Assembly: GCF_002214525.1 (NCBI RefSeq)
Contig: NZ_CP015104.1
Location: forward strand, 124,001 to 188,000
Length of the DNA stretch: 64,000 bases
From: Thermococcus sp. P6
Lineage (GTDB): Archaea; Methanobacteriota_B; Thermococci; Thermococcales; Thermococcaceae
Direction: 5' to 3'
The translations under genes were made by a program, and so were the position numbers. Shown here in pieces: positions 44,244 to 53,135 of the stretch. The notes below the pieces were generated by a model. It saw nothing but the letters and a program-made list of their open reading frames with translations, ran no database searches and had not been told where the DNA came from. How positions within the stretch are numbered: position 1 is the stretch's first letter; each line of letters starts with the position of its first letter.

Positions 44244-46189
44244 CCAACAACCTCGACTATGTCCGCACCTCCCGGTGGAAGGACCGCCATTATGTCCTCT
44301 TCCCTCACGCTGTAGCCCCATCCCTCGATTATTCTTTTGATCCTTTTCACCAGCTCGCTCTTCTTCAGCGAACCGGGCCTGATTACGATGTACCTGTCGG
44401 TATGGGCCTTCATGGCCTCGACCGGTGCGCAGGTAACGTATTCCTCACCCTCGTAGTTGATCACCCCAACGGCGAGCTTCAGGGGGAGGCCGTGAAGCCA
44501 GTTCCTCTTACCGTAGACCATGAAGGCACCTTTTCCAAGGTACTCGCCGCTCGGGGTCTGTTTTGTCACCTGCTCCGGCTTCGCCCAGTAAGCGTCCCCG
44601 CTGTAAAGCCCCCTGCTCCATGCCCTGCTCATAGAAAGGGCGAACTGACAGGCCTCGAACATGGTCTTTTCTCCCGCTTTCTCCCCTTCCTTGATGACCA
44701 CGTGGGGTGCACCGTAAAAGTCGGCGTGGCAGTAGCGGTCGTTTTCGCTCATGTACTTCTTGATGAGCATCTCATTGGTGCTCGCGTCCTTGCCCGCGAG
44801 GACGAGGAAACCCTCGCTCGAAACGAACCAGCGGAACTTCTCGAACCACTTCCTCTTTCTCCGCTCCAACTTCTTAACGTGGACCTCCTTCTTCATCTCC
44901 TCCTCGATGAGCCTCCCGACTTCCTCGAGCTTTCTCTTCGTATCCTCGCAGGCCTTCAGCGCGCCCTCGTACTTGCGCCGGAACTTCTTGGCTTCCTCGT
45001 AGTAGAGCCCGGCGTTCTCGCCCACGCTTCTGCCGAGGTAGAGCCTGACGGGTTTCCCTTCGATCTCAACCTTCACCGCCCTGCTCCCGGGATCGATGGC
45101 CCTGACCATGAGGGCCACCCTGTTGCCGGCCCTTTTGCCCTCCTCTATCCTCTTCCTGAAGCCCTCCCATCCGAGCCTCTCCACCGCCTTCCCGAACTCC
45201 CTTAGAAGGTTCTCGACGAGGGTGTAGTTGGCGTAGATAAGATCCCCTATCTCCTGATTGGTCTCCGCGGCTTTTCTAAACCCTTCGAGCATCTCCTCCT
45301 GTTTTTTGAGGGTCATTAAAAGGGCCCTTTTCTGGGCTTCAAGCTTTTTTGTAGCTTCCATTTTGGCCTTCTCGACGGTTATCTTTCCGAAGTACTCATC
45401 GAGGGCCTCACTGAAGGTTTTGAAGTAGCGCTTTTCAAGGCCTTCGTAGATCCTCAGCTCTATGGGAACGACATCGTACATCCTCCCCTCCCTGAAGACC
45501 ACGTTGGGCCTCGGCTCGTCGTTGAAGGTCTCCAGCATGGCATCGTAGACCCTCATCATGTCCTCATCGCTGAGTTCGCTCACCGGAACGGTCTTCTCAA
45601 ACCCGGCCCGGAGGGAGATTTCCTCGGCGTACATGCCCCCCATGTTGAGTTTCCTTGCGAGGGCACGCACGAGCTCCAGCTCCTCCTCCCGCATCAGTTC
45701 GATAAACTCCTCGCGCGTCACCTCGAGCGGGTTCCTCCTCGCCGGCGGGAAGCGGTATTCCGCCTTCGGCTTTATGGCCCTGTTCCTGTATTCCTCGTAG
45801 CGCAGGGCCGCTATTATCCTGTTATCGGAATCAACGAGTATCACGTTTCCCCTCCTGAAGAGCTCGCCTATGAGGGTATAATCGCCAACGCGGATCTTGA
45901 CTATCCTGTCGAAGCCGTGTTGCTCTATGGCATCCACGAAGCCACCGCTGAGGTGCTTTCTGAGGAGCATCGTGAAGCTCGAGGGGCTCTTTGGAGCCTC
46001 CTTTATGTAGGTCGTCAGGTGAAACCTCTTACCCGCCTGAAGGATCAGGTCGGCCCTGCCCTCCTTCGTGCGGAGCTTTATCCTGATCTCATCGCCGTCG
46101 TGGTAAACCTTGTCAACCCTCGAGCCGACCAGCCACTGCAGTTCCCTCACGACGTAGCGTATATCGACGCTGCTCATTTCCTCCTTCAT
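44240..46189 (-). CDS. rqcH: RqcH/NEMF-family ribosome quality-control protein
   Basis: 649-residue NFACT protein that binds 60S/50S subunits with stalled peptidyl-tRNA and, in bacteria and eukaryotes, adds C-terminal tails to the stuck chain. The N-terminal NFACT-N domain is clear (DIRYVVRELQWLVGSRVDKVYHD, LILQAGKRFHLT), then HhH-like helices, a long coiled coil (about 270-450, EKAKMEATKKLEAQKRALL, EEMKKEVHVKKLERRKRK) and the NFACT-R (DUF814) domain with NEMLIKKYM and YGAPHVVIKEGEKAG. ATG 46189 follows ggtgaagaa; ATG 46177 is an alternative. Confidence 0.92.
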   Translation of the reverse strand: MKEEMSSVDIRYVVRELQWLVGSRVDKVYHDGDEIRIKLRTKEGRADLILQAGKRFHLTTYIKEAPKSPSSFTMLLRKHLSGGFVDAIEQHGFDRIVKIRVGDYTLIGELFRRGNVILVDSDNRIIAALRYEEYRNRAIKPKAEYRFPPARRNPLEVTREEFIELMREEELELVRALARKLNMGGMYAEEISLRAGFEKTVPVSELSDEDMMRVYDAMLETFNDEPRPNVVFREGRMYDVVPIELRIYEGLEKRYFKTFSEALDEYFGKITVEKAKMEATKKLEAQKRALLMTLKKQEEMLEGFRKAAETNQEIGDLIYANYTLVENLLREFGKAVERLGWEGFRKRIEEGKRAGNRVALMVRAIDPGSRAVKVEIEGKPVRLYLGRSVGENAGLYYEEAKKFRRKYEGALKACEDTKRKLEEVGRLIEEEMKKEVHVKKLERRKRKWFEKFRWFVSSEGFLVLAGKDASTNEMLIKKYMSENDRYCHADFYGAPHVVIKEGEKAGEKTMFEACQFALSMSRAWSRGLYSGDAYWAKPEQVTKQTPSGEYLGKGAFMVYGKRNWLHGLPLKLAVGVINYEGEEYVTCAPVEAMKAHTDRYIVIRPGSLKKSELVKRIKRIIEGWGYSVREEDIMAVLPPGGADIVEVVG

Positions 46190-46323
46190 TTCTTCACCCG
46201 GTGAAGGTTGGGAAAGGGGGTTAAAAGCTTTCAGAAGTCCAGTGCACAGAAGGAAACACGGGTTCAGCCCTGTTCAGAATAAGGTTAAATACCCTCAGGG
46301 TAACAAAGGCCCGGTGACGTGCA

Positions 46324-48288
46324 GTGAAAGGATACTTTACCTTCGTTCTCCACACCCACCTGCCCTACGTTCGAAAGCACGGGAAGTGGCCCTTCGGTGA
46401 GGAATGGCTCTACGAGGCTATGAGCGAAACCTACCTGCCGCTGTTGATGGAGTTCGAGCGACTCCGCTCCTCGGGCGTCAGGTTCCAGCTCGTGATCAAC
46501 GTGAGCCCGGTTCTGGCGGAGCAGCTTTCCGATGAGTACATCAAAGGGGAGTTCGAGAGGTACCTCCTCAGGAAGATAGAGGCCGTAGAGGAGGACCTGA
46601 AATCAGGGAAGTACAGCGAGGATGCGGTCAGGGCTTCCCTCGACCACTTCAGGAAGGTTTACAACTACTGGAAGGCCATAAACGGTGACATCGTCGGAAA
46701 GTTCCGGGAGTTTCAGGACGCCGGCTACGTTGAGATAATAACCTCGGCCGCGACTCACGGCTACCTTCCGCTCCTCGGGAGGGACGAGGCCATAAGGGCA
46801 CAGCTCGCCAACGGGGTGGCAACCTACGAAAAGCACTTCGGGAGAAAGCCGAGGGGCATATGGCTTCCGGAGTGCGCCTACAGGCCCGAGGGTGAGTGGG
46901 AGCTTCCGGGAGGCAGGAAAGTTAAACGACAGGGCATAGAGAAGTTCCTCGAGGAGTTCGGCATCGAGTACTTCTTCGTGGAAAGCAGTCTTATCGATAG
47001 GGGACCCGTGGTCGAGGTATACGGTGAGGTCCCACTCTACGAGGGGGACAAAAGCACCCTGCGGCCCTACTGGATAAAGGACTCCAGCGTGGCCGTGTTT
47101 GCCCGCAACAGGGAGACGGGTCATCAGGTATGGAGCGCCCACCACGGATACCCCGGTGATTTCTGGTACAGGGAGTTCCACAGGAAGGCCCCAAAAAGCG
47201 GCGGTCAGTACTGGCGCATAACGGGAAAAGAAGTCCCTCTCAGCCGGAAGGAATTCTACGACCCTGAAAAGGCCATGGAAAGGGTTGAGGAACACGCGAG
47301 GCACTTCGTTGGGCTCGTCAGGAGGCTCCTGTCAGACCACGAAAGAAAATCGGGTGAGAAGGGGATAGTTGTTTCGCCCTACGATACCGAGCTCTTCGGC
47401 CACTGGTGGTTCGAGGGCGTTAAATGGCTCTGCAGGGTTCTCGAACTGATGGCCACGGAGGGCATCGTTACAACGACCATCTCGGCTTACCTCGATGGTT
47501 ACAGGGGTAGGAGGCACGAGATCGAGCTTCCGGAAGGTTCCTGGGGGGCCGGCTCGGACCATTCCACGTGGTGGAACGAGGAAACGACCTGGACGTGGGA
47601 GGAGGTTTACAGGGCCGAGGACAGGATGGTTGGACTTGCGAGCAAATACATGGGGAAGGATGAAAAGGTGGAAGAAACTCTGAAACAGCTTGCCAGGGAG
47701 CTCCTGATACTCGAGGCGAGCGACTGGCAGTTCCTCATAACCACCGGTCAGGCAAAGGAATACGCAAAGAAACGTGTGCTCCTTCACAGCAGGGATTTCC
47801 ACAGGCTGGCGAACGAGCTGGAGAGGTACGTCAGAACGGGTGAGTTTAACGATTCCCTTCTGGAGGAGCTCAGGGAAAGGGACAACGCCTTTAACCCGGT
47901 GATAATCGAGGAGTACGTGAGTGAAAACCCGCCCGAAGTTCCCGAATACGTTGAACCACCCCAAGTCCCGGCGGAAGAGGAAGAGAGGACAGCCGAAGAG
48001 AAAACCGAAGTTTCGAGGGCCTACGCCACGGAGCTCTCCACATTCCGGGAAAAAGTGAAGACGCCTTCCGGGCTCCAGGCAAAGCAGGAAAAAACCGAAA
48101 AGAAGGTTCAGAAGGGGGAGAGCGACCTGCTGAAAATAAGGGGCATCGGACCAAAGAGACTCGCCAAACTCCAGAGTGCGGGAGTTTACACCGTGGAGGA
48201 CCTCAAGAGGGCCGACCTGAATGAACTGGCCAAAAAAACTGGCATCTCTCCCCGACTGTTAAAGAAGTTTCTATCCCAGCTCTCCTGA
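46324..48288 (+). CDS. GH57 1,4-alpha-glucan branching enzyme
   Basis: 654-residue glycogen branching enzyme of family GH57, resembling T. kodakarensis TK1436. The start MKGYFTFVLHTHLPYVRKHG carries the HTHLPY motif; the nucleophile glutamate is in GIWLPECAY (about residue 183), and the acid/base aspartate in SPYDTELFGHWWFEG (about 353). After about residue 530 follows a charged linker and a C-terminal pair of helix-hairpin-helix motifs (LLKIRGIGPKRLAKL, LAKKTGISPRLLKKFL), a known unusual appendage of this enzyme in Thermococcus. The start is GTG 46324. It makes branched storage glucan. Confidence 0.93.
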   Translation: MKGYFTFVLHTHLPYVRKHGKWPFGEEWLYEAMSETYLPLLMEFERLRSSGVRFQLVINVSPVLAEQLSDEYIKGEFERYLLRKIEAVEEDLKSGKYSEDAVRASLDHFRKVYNYWKAINGDIVGKFREFQDAGYVEIITSAATHGYLPLLGRDEAIRAQLANGVATYEKHFGRKPRGIWLPECAYRPEGEWELPGGRKVKRQGIEKFLEEFGIEYFFVESSLIDRGPVVEVYGEVPLYEGDKSTLRPYWIKDSSVAVFARNRETGHQVWSAHHGYPGDFWYREFHRKAPKSGGQYWRITGKEVPLSRKEFYDPEKAMERVEEHARHFVGLVRRLLSDHERKSGEKGIVVSPYDTELFGHWWFEGVKWLCRVLELMATEGIVTTTISAYLDGYRGRRHEIELPEGSWGAGSDHSTWWNEETTWTWEEVYRAEDRMVGLASKYMGKDEKVEETLKQLARELLILEASDWQFLITTGQAKEYAKKRVLLHSRDFHRLANELERYVRTGEFNDSLLEELRERDNAFNPVIIEEYVSENPPEVPEYVEPPQVPAEEEERTAEEKTEVSRAYATELSTFREKVKTPSGLQAKQEKTEKKVQKGESDLLKIRGIGPKRLAKLQSAGVYTVEDLKRADLNELAKKTGISPRLLKKFLSQLS

Positions 48289-48338
48289 ATTTTCGAAAGC
48301 TTTTTCTGGAGTTTTTACATTTTATAGGTGTGATCACC

Positions 48339-48656
48339 ATGAAGAAGGTCGAGGCCGTTATCAGGAGTAGGGATTTTGACAGGGTTAAAGGTGCCCTCAA
48401 ACAGCTGGGTATCGTACCCCTGACGGCCTACCCGGTTCAGGGACGGGGAGTTCAGGGGGGCGTTCCACCCTACGATCTGCTTCCAAAGATGAAGCTCGAG
48501 GTGGTCGTCAGGGATGAGGACGTGGAGAAGGTCGTGGAAAGCATCGTTAGAAACGCAAGGAGCGGTACCCCGGGGGACGGCAAGGTGTTTATAATCCCCG
48601 TGGAGGACGCTGTAAGGATCAGAACAGGGGAAAGAGGAAACGAAGCCCTCTACTGA
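48339..48656 (+). CDS. P-II family protein with a shortened T-loop
   Basis: 105 residues with the P-II (GlnB/GlnK) fold: MKKVEAVIRSRDFDRVKGAL, LPKMKLEVVVRDEDVEKVVESIV, the B-loop ARSGTPGDGKVFIIP and RIRTGERGNEAL. P-II trimers read ATP/ADP and 2-oxoglutarate. The T-loop (AYPVQGRGVQGGVPPYD) is about eight residues shorter than usual and lacks the tyrosine-51 modification site and the QKGHTE-type sequence. No ammonium transporter gene adjoins it; it follows the branching enzyme. A carbon- or nitrogen-signal role with an unusual partner is inferred. Confidence 0.85.
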   Translation: MKKVEAVIRSRDFDRVKGALKQLGIVPLTAYPVQGRGVQGGVPPYDLLPKMKLEVVVRDEDVEKVVESIVRNARSGTPGDGKVFIIPVEDAVRIRTGERGNEALY

Positions 48657-48670
48657 GGGTTTTCTTTAAC

Positions 48671-49405
48671 TTAAAGGAAGGCGTGCCTGTGCCTGTACAG
48701 TCCAAGGAGCCCACTGGATACCAGATACACCTCAACCGCCGCAAGGAGCAGCAGGAACACAAGATACGCCTGCGCGAAGGAGGGGCTCTTTCCGAGGTGT
48801 TCCGCTATAACACTTATCTGATTCGGGTCGCGCAGGGCACCAAGGGAGTATATCAGCGCGTTGAAACCCACAACCAGTGGAATCGGAGCTGAAGCGTAGG
48901 CCAGAAGGAGTCCGGTATAACCCCTCCTCTGGAGGGACAGCATCGAGAGGATTATCGGGATGGCCAGTATGAGCGCGGTTATGGCGAAGAACTGATTGAG
49001 GTACGCCCCGGTAAGCACGAAGAAGGAGGTCATTCCGAAGATGTACTTTCGGTATGCCTTCTTCAGCTCAACGAGCGTATTCGGAATAAAGTCATACTTC
49101 GCCGATCTGGAGTACAGGAGAACCTTGTTCACGGCCCTCAGGTAATTTTTCTTGCCCTCCCTCTCGATGGCCTTATCGGTACTCATCAATTTAAGCTCTT
49201 TGGCCTTTTTAAAGAAGAACTCCGCCAGTTCTTCATTGTCTTTCTCGATTCCGGGGGCGAGCGCCCTGAAATTCTCCACAGCTTCCCTGAGGAATTTTTT
49301 GACCTTCGACTTTTCCTTTTCACTCAGGCTCTCAAGCCTCTCGATCTTTTCAAGGGCCGATTCGAGAACATCCGCAGTTTCAAGAAGCACTTCCCTGCTC
49401 TTCAC
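48671..49405 (-). CDS. Helical membrane protein of unknown function
   Basis: 244 residues starting at GTG 49405 (site ggggtggtccat). Residues 1-125 are charged helices with coiled-coil character (LETADVLESALEKIERLESLSEKEKS); residues about 130-244 contain four membrane helices (IFGMTSFFVLTGAYLNQFFAITALIL, LLLAYASAPIPLVVGFNALIYSL, AYLVFLLLLAAVEVYLVSSGLLG). I see no known motif. It lies 33 bases downstream of the transporter pair on the same strand, perhaps the end of that operon. Confidence 0.65.
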   Translation of the reverse strand: MKSREVLLETADVLESALEKIERLESLSEKEKSKVKKFLREAVENFRALAPGIEKDNEELAEFFFKKAKELKLMSTDKAIEREGKKNYLRAVNKVLLYSRSAKYDFIPNTLVELKKAYRKYIFGMTSFFVLTGAYLNQFFAITALILAIPIILSMLSLQRRGYTGLLLAYASAPIPLVVGFNALIYSLGALRDPNQISVIAEHLGKSPSFAQAYLVFLLLLAAVEVYLVSSGLLGLYRHRHAFL

Positions 49406-49437
49406 ATGGACCACCCCAAATAGAAAAAGAAAAGGGT

Positions 49438-49545
49438 TTAAGACGCTTCCCCTTTCTCCGCCTTTAGTATCCTGTTGATGCTCCATCCCATCATGGCGAA
49501 TATTATCAGCCATGCCGTCAGCATGTAGATTACCCAGCTTCCCAT
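49438..49545 (-). CDS. MetS-like small transporter subunit
   Basis: A 35-residue single-helix membrane peptide, too short for most gene finders: MGSWVIYMLTAWLIIFAMM then GWSINRILKAEKGEAS. It is preceded by the site gaggtggtgaaa and begins 11 bases after the stop of the NSS-family transporter. In bacteria, NSS-type methionine/alanine importers (MetP) are encoded next to an essential tiny subunit MetS with just this layout: an N-terminal helix with a tryptophan, then a basic tail. The identification rests on size, topology and position. Confidence 0.65.
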   Translation of the reverse strand: MGSWVIYMLTAWLIIFAMMGWSINRILKAEKGEAS

Positions 49546-49555
49546 TTTCACCACC

Positions 49556-51112
49556 TCAGACCTTTATTATGACCTCGTTCTTCTCCAGCTCTTCCCTGTA
49601 CTTCTTCTTTATCGAGTAGTAGCTCTCGACTGCACCGAGGATCCACATCAGGATTATTGCCAACCTTGCCGGCCATTCGAGCGTTGCTCCAACGAGGCTC
49701 CTGGCGGAGCCTACCAGGGGTATCAGCAGGAGTATTGGGGCTATGTAGAGGATTATCGGCTTGTACCAACCGGGAACCCTCATCCACGCACCCTTGTGGA
49801 GTTCCTCCCAGAAGTTGTCGGGCTTGAAGAGCCACACCGCGACGATGATGTCGACGAGCGCCAGCAGCGTAAGCTGGAAGCTGACCCACGCATCGACCTG
49901 ATCCATGTAGCCGCTGATGTATATGACCGGAATTCCCGCGAGGAGGTATATCAGGAACACCACCCATGTGCCGACGTTCCTCTTTATGTTGAGATCTTCC
50001 TCGAGGAGCGCAACGAGGTAGTTGTACATGGCTATGGCCGAGGTGAACCCTGCAAACCATAGCAGCAGGAACCAGAGTGCCCCAAAGAACCTTCCTGCAC
50101 TACCCATGCTGACAAAAACGTTGGGCAGGCTTGTGTAGGAGAATCCCAGACCGAACTCTTTCCCTATCCATGCGAGTGCCTCGCTCTTACCCTGGCTGAG
50201 GACATCGGGCGGCACGATCTTGGGAGCGTAGGCAGTTGCCAGCGGGATGGCGAGCGAACCACCGAGAACCACTTCGGCGAACTCGTTGAGTGAAACCGTT
50301 GCCAGACCGCTCAGAGCGACATCCTCATCGGGACCCAGATAGGAGGCGTAGTTCTGGATGATTCCCATACCCAGGCTGAGTGTGAAGAATATCTGCCCCG
50401 TTGCAGCCAACAGAACCGCTGAGAAGTGCTTTCCAAGGTAAGACCAGTTGGGGCTCCAGATGAACTTGAACCCATCGATGGTGCTCCAGTTGGGGTCTAT
50501 GGGGGAACCCAGGATGAAGACGTAGCCGATCATTATAATGGCGAAGATGTAAAGCAGTGGCATCATTACCTTGACCCATCTCTCGATACCCTTGCTGACA
50601 CCCTGCCCGACGGCTATCGCCAGCAGGATTACGGTTATGCCCCAGAACAGCATGATCTCCGCGTGGTTACTCAGGTAATTGCTGAAGAAGTCCCCGGTGT
50701 TCTGACCGAAGTAAGCCCCAGTTATGCTGAACCATGAGTAAGCCGCCGACCAGCCTATGAGGTGCAGGTAGTAGCTGTTCAACAGGACGGTCAACGAAAA
50801 GGCCAGCATGCCGCTTATGACTCCCCACCAGAAGGCGCTTCTGGGACTAACGCTCTCCCTGGCCATGAGGTAGTAGGTAGGGCCAAGGGTACCGTGGCCG
50901 TATTTACCACCGTAGCGACCGGCGACCCACTCAATCCACATCACGGGTATACCCAGGAAGAACAGTGCTATAAAGTACGGCACCATGAAGGCTCCGCCAC
51001 CGTTCTGGGCAACCTGTGTGGGAAACCTGACGAAGTTTCCAAGTCCAACTGCGTTTCCAGCCATGGCTAAAATCAAACCGATCTTGGTCGCCCATTGATC
51101 CCTCTGTTCCAT
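49556..51112 (-). CDS. NSS-family sodium-dependent amino-acid transporter
   Basis: 518-residue neurotransmitter:sodium symporter of LeuT type. The first helix has the unwound sodium-substrate segment GNAVGLGNFVRFP (about residues 18-30), followed by NGGGAFMVPYFIALFF; helix 6-8 regions include ATGQIFFTLSLGMGIIQNYASYL and FAGFTSAIAMYNYLVALLEE. Twelve hydrophobic segments are present. The substrate is probably a neutral amino acid such as alanine or methionine because of the MetS-like partner. ATG 51112 follows gggggtgtatatt. Confidence 0.92.
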   Translation of the reverse strand: MEQRDQWATKIGLILAMAGNAVGLGNFVRFPTQVAQNGGGAFMVPYFIALFFLGIPVMWIEWVAGRYGGKYGHGTLGPTYYLMARESVSPRSAFWWGVISGMLAFSLTVLLNSYYLHLIGWSAAYSWFSITGAYFGQNTGDFFSNYLSNHAEIMLFWGITVILLAIAVGQGVSKGIERWVKVMMPLLYIFAIIMIGYVFILGSPIDPNWSTIDGFKFIWSPNWSYLGKHFSAVLLAATGQIFFTLSLGMGIIQNYASYLGPDEDVALSGLATVSLNEFAEVVLGGSLAIPLATAYAPKIVPPDVLSQGKSEALAWIGKEFGLGFSYTSLPNVFVSMGSAGRFFGALWFLLLWFAGFTSAIAMYNYLVALLEEDLNIKRNVGTWVVFLIYLLAGIPVIYISGYMDQVDAWVSFQLTLLALVDIIVAVWLFKPDNFWEELHKGAWMRVPGWYKPIILYIAPILLLIPLVGSARSLVGATLEWPARLAIILMWILGAVESYYSIKKKYREELEKNEVIIKV

Positions 51113-51148
51113 AATATACACCCCCTTTCTTAAACGCATGGGCATAGC

Positions 51149-51170
51149 GTCCCGTGTACGCTTACGGGAC
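51149..51170. promoter_or_regulatory. Inverted repeat in the transporter leader
   Basis: GTCCCGT (51149-51155) and ACGGGAC (51164-51170) form a perfect 7-base inverted repeat with an 8-base spacer. On the reverse strand the TATA-like tttttatagg (about 51194-51203) places the transcript start at about 51172, so the repeat is at the start of the leader of the NSS transporter mRNA: either an operator just downstream of the promoter or an RNA hairpin. Confidence 0.5.
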
Positions 51171-51174
51171 ACTG

Positions 51175-51649
51175 GGTATAGAAAAATTCATCCTATAAAA
51201 AGATTTCTGATGGGCTCTTTCGACAAAAGACGATTTACTCGACCGTTAAACTATTCCATCCCCGGTTTCATCATTTTTCCAAGATACCTTAAAAGAACCA
51301 GGGGAGGGATTGGATTTATGTCAGTAGAAAAAGGGCAGTTAGCCGGTGGTGACCAAAAGGTTCGGGAGCAGTTCCATTAACTATTTAACCCGAAAAACCA
51401 AGGGTTGTACGGTGCCCGATGACTGGAACGAGAGTGAGCTGAGCGGTGATGATCGACTTCTCGCTGAGGGCACCCCCGTACATCATAATCCACTGAAGAC
51501 GTTTTATGTTCTTCAAAGTATAGAAAATTATGGATGTACAGGCATGTTTTCACCCCAAAATTTCCATAGGTTCGCTCTTTTCATTAAAAATTTCCGTATA
51601 TAACTTTTTGTGCAGAATCAACCGTTTTCCACTCCGTTCTGGCGAAAGG
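51175..51649. other. Long gap between transporter and gdhA
   Basis: This 475-base stretch, part of the 595-base interval between the divergent transporter and gdhA, contains the transporter promoter at its left end, the C/D box RNA in the middle, and an A+T-rich run (51500-51600) ahead of the gdhA promoter. Apart from these I see no protein gene that can be supported. Confidence 0.6.
51411..51474 (+). ncRNA. C/D box guide RNA for 2'-O-methylation
   Basis: All parts of an archaeal C/D sRNA are present in order: terminal stem GGTGCC (51411-51416), box C ending GATGA (51418-51422), guide ctggaacgagagtgag (51423-51438), box D' CTGA (51439-51442), spacer gcg, box C' GTGATGA (51446-51452), guide tcgacttctcg (51453-51463), box D CTGA (51464-51467), and terminal stem GGCACC (51469-51474). 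A TATA-like ctatttaacc (51381-51390) lies about 25 bases upstream. By the D+5 rule the two guides pick one C and one A in targets complementary to them; the target RNAs were not identified. Confidence 0.88.
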
Positions 51650-51659
51650 TTTATATATG
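51643..51659 (+). promoter_or_regulatory. Strong promoter of gdhA
   Basis: BRE-like CGAAAGG (51643-51649) is followed directly by TATA TTTATATATG (51650-51659), a near-consensus archaeal promoter, as expected for one of the most abundant proteins in Thermococcales. The predicted start near 51682 leaves a leader of about 26 bases with the site gaggtggtgtga before ATG 51708. Confidence 0.75.
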
Positions 51660-51707
51660 CAAACGCCTAAAGTCCTATCGCAGATTACCGAAACCGAGGT
51701 GGTGTGA

Positions 51708-52967
51708 ATGGTCAAGGAAGACCCGTTTGAGATGGCCATTAAGCAGCTCGAGAGGGCTGCCCAGTTCATGGACATAAGCGAAGAAGCCCTTGAGTGGCTC
51801 AAGAAACCCATGAGGATCGTTGAGGTTTCAGTTCCCGTAGAGATGGACGACGGTTCCGTTAAGGTTTTCACCGGTTTTAGGGTTCAGCACAACTGGGCCC
51901 GCGGTCCTACAAAGGGCGGCATAAGGTGGCACCCCGAGGAGACCCTAAGCACGGTTAAGGCCTTAGCCACGTGGATGACCTGGAAGTGCGCCGTTGTTGA
52001 CATACCCTACGGTGGAGGTAAGGGCGGTATCATAGTCAACCCCAAGGAATTGAGCACGAGGGAGAAGGAGAGGCTCGCCAGGAGTTACATAAGGGCGGTT
52101 TACGATGTCATCGGTCCCTACACGGACATTCCGGCGCCGGATGTCTACACCAACCCGCAGATCATGGGCTGGATGATGGACGAGTACGAATCAATCGCGA
52201 GGAGGAAGAACCCCGCCTTCGGTGTCATCACGGGCAAGCCGCTGAGCATTGGCGGTTCACTCGGCAGGGGAGATGCCACGGCCAAGGGCGCTTCTTACAC
52301 GGTTAGAGAGGCCGCCAAGGCCCTCGGAATGGACCTCAAGGGCAAGACGATAGCCATACAGGGCTACGGTAACGCCGGCTACTACATGGCCAAGATCATG
52401 AGCGAGGAGTACGGAATGAAGGTTGTGGCTGTCAGCGACAGCAGGGGCGGTATCTACAACCCGGACGGACTTAACGCCGACGAGGTCCTCAAGTGGAAGA
52501 AGGAGCACGGCAGCGTTAAGGACTTCCCGGGAGCCACAAACATAACCAACGAGGAGCTCCTTGAACTTGAGGTTGACGTTCTCGCTCCCGCTGCCATCGA
52601 GGAGGTCATCACCAAGGACAACGCCGACAGGATAAAGGCCAAGATCGTTGCCGAAGTTGCCAACGGCCCGGTTACACCTGAAGCGGACGAGATCCTTAGG
52701 GAGAAGGGCATACTCCAGATCCCGGACTTCCTCTGCAACGCCGGTGGTGTTACCGTCAGCTACTTCGAGTGGGTCCAGAACATAAACGGCTACTACTGGA
52801 CGCTTGAAGAGGTCTACGAGAGGCTCGACAAGAAGATGACAAAGGCCTTCTGGGACGTCTACAACACCCACAAGGAGAAGAACATCCACATGAGGGACGC
52901 GGCTTACGTTGTGGCGGTCCAGAGGGTCTACCAGGCAATGCTCGACAGAGGATGGGTGAAGAAGTGA
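51708..52967 (+). CDS. gdhA: Glutamate dehydrogenase
   Basis: Hexameric NADP-linked enzyme joining 2-oxoglutarate and ammonia to glutamate. Its 419 residues match the well-known Thermococcales enzyme: [11 protein letters not shown] with a substrate lysine, the catalytic lysine in [16 protein letters not shown], the NAD(P) loop [10 protein letters not shown] (about 218-227), [12 protein letters not shown] and the end FDRGWVKK-like tail (LDRGWVKK). Strong promoter and codon usage indicate high expression. A 26-base copy of part of it lies 2.9 kb downstream, at the far side of the accessory island. Confidence 0.97.
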   Translation: MVKEDPFEMAIKQLERAAQFMDISEEALEWLKKPMRIVEVSVPVEMDDGSVKVFTGFRVQHNWARGPTKGGIRWHPEETLSTVKALATWMTWKCAVVDIPYGGGKGGIIVNPKELSTREKERLARSYIRAVYDVIGPYTDIPAPDVYTNPQIMGWMMDEYESIARRKNPAFGVITGKPLSIGGSLGRGDATAKGASYTVREAAKALGMDLKGKTIAIQGYGNAGYYMAKIMSEEYGMKVVAVSDSRGGIYNPDGLNADEVLKWKKEHGSVKDFPGATNITNEELLELEVDVLAPAAIEEVITKDNADRIKAKIVAEVANGPVTPEADEILREKGILQIPDFLCNAGGVTVSYFEWVQNINGYYWTLEEVYERLDKKMTKAFWDVYNTHKEKNIHMRDAAYVVAVQRVYQAMLDRGWVKK

Positions 52968-53135
52968 TACCTTTCCTTTGTTTTCCCTCTTTTTCTATGC
53001 TGATCAATGAACCCTTTGTGCTGTAGCCGGAAGTGCGGAATCCGGTATGGTCTGTGATGTCTTTTACCTGCTGTGTGGCATAATTCTAATTGGATTGCTT
53101 ATACCCCGGCTATTCAACTGGAATTCGCCCGATGT
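52968..53135. other. Boundary between gdhA and A+T-rich island
   Basis: After the gdhA stop a U-rich tract (cctttttttttc-like, 52972-52995) suits transcription termination. Base composition then falls sharply toward A+T. The octamer TTTGTGCT occurs here (53015-53022) and again at 53948-53955 on the other side of the transposase remnant, possibly a target-site duplication. No gene is visible. Confidence 0.4.
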
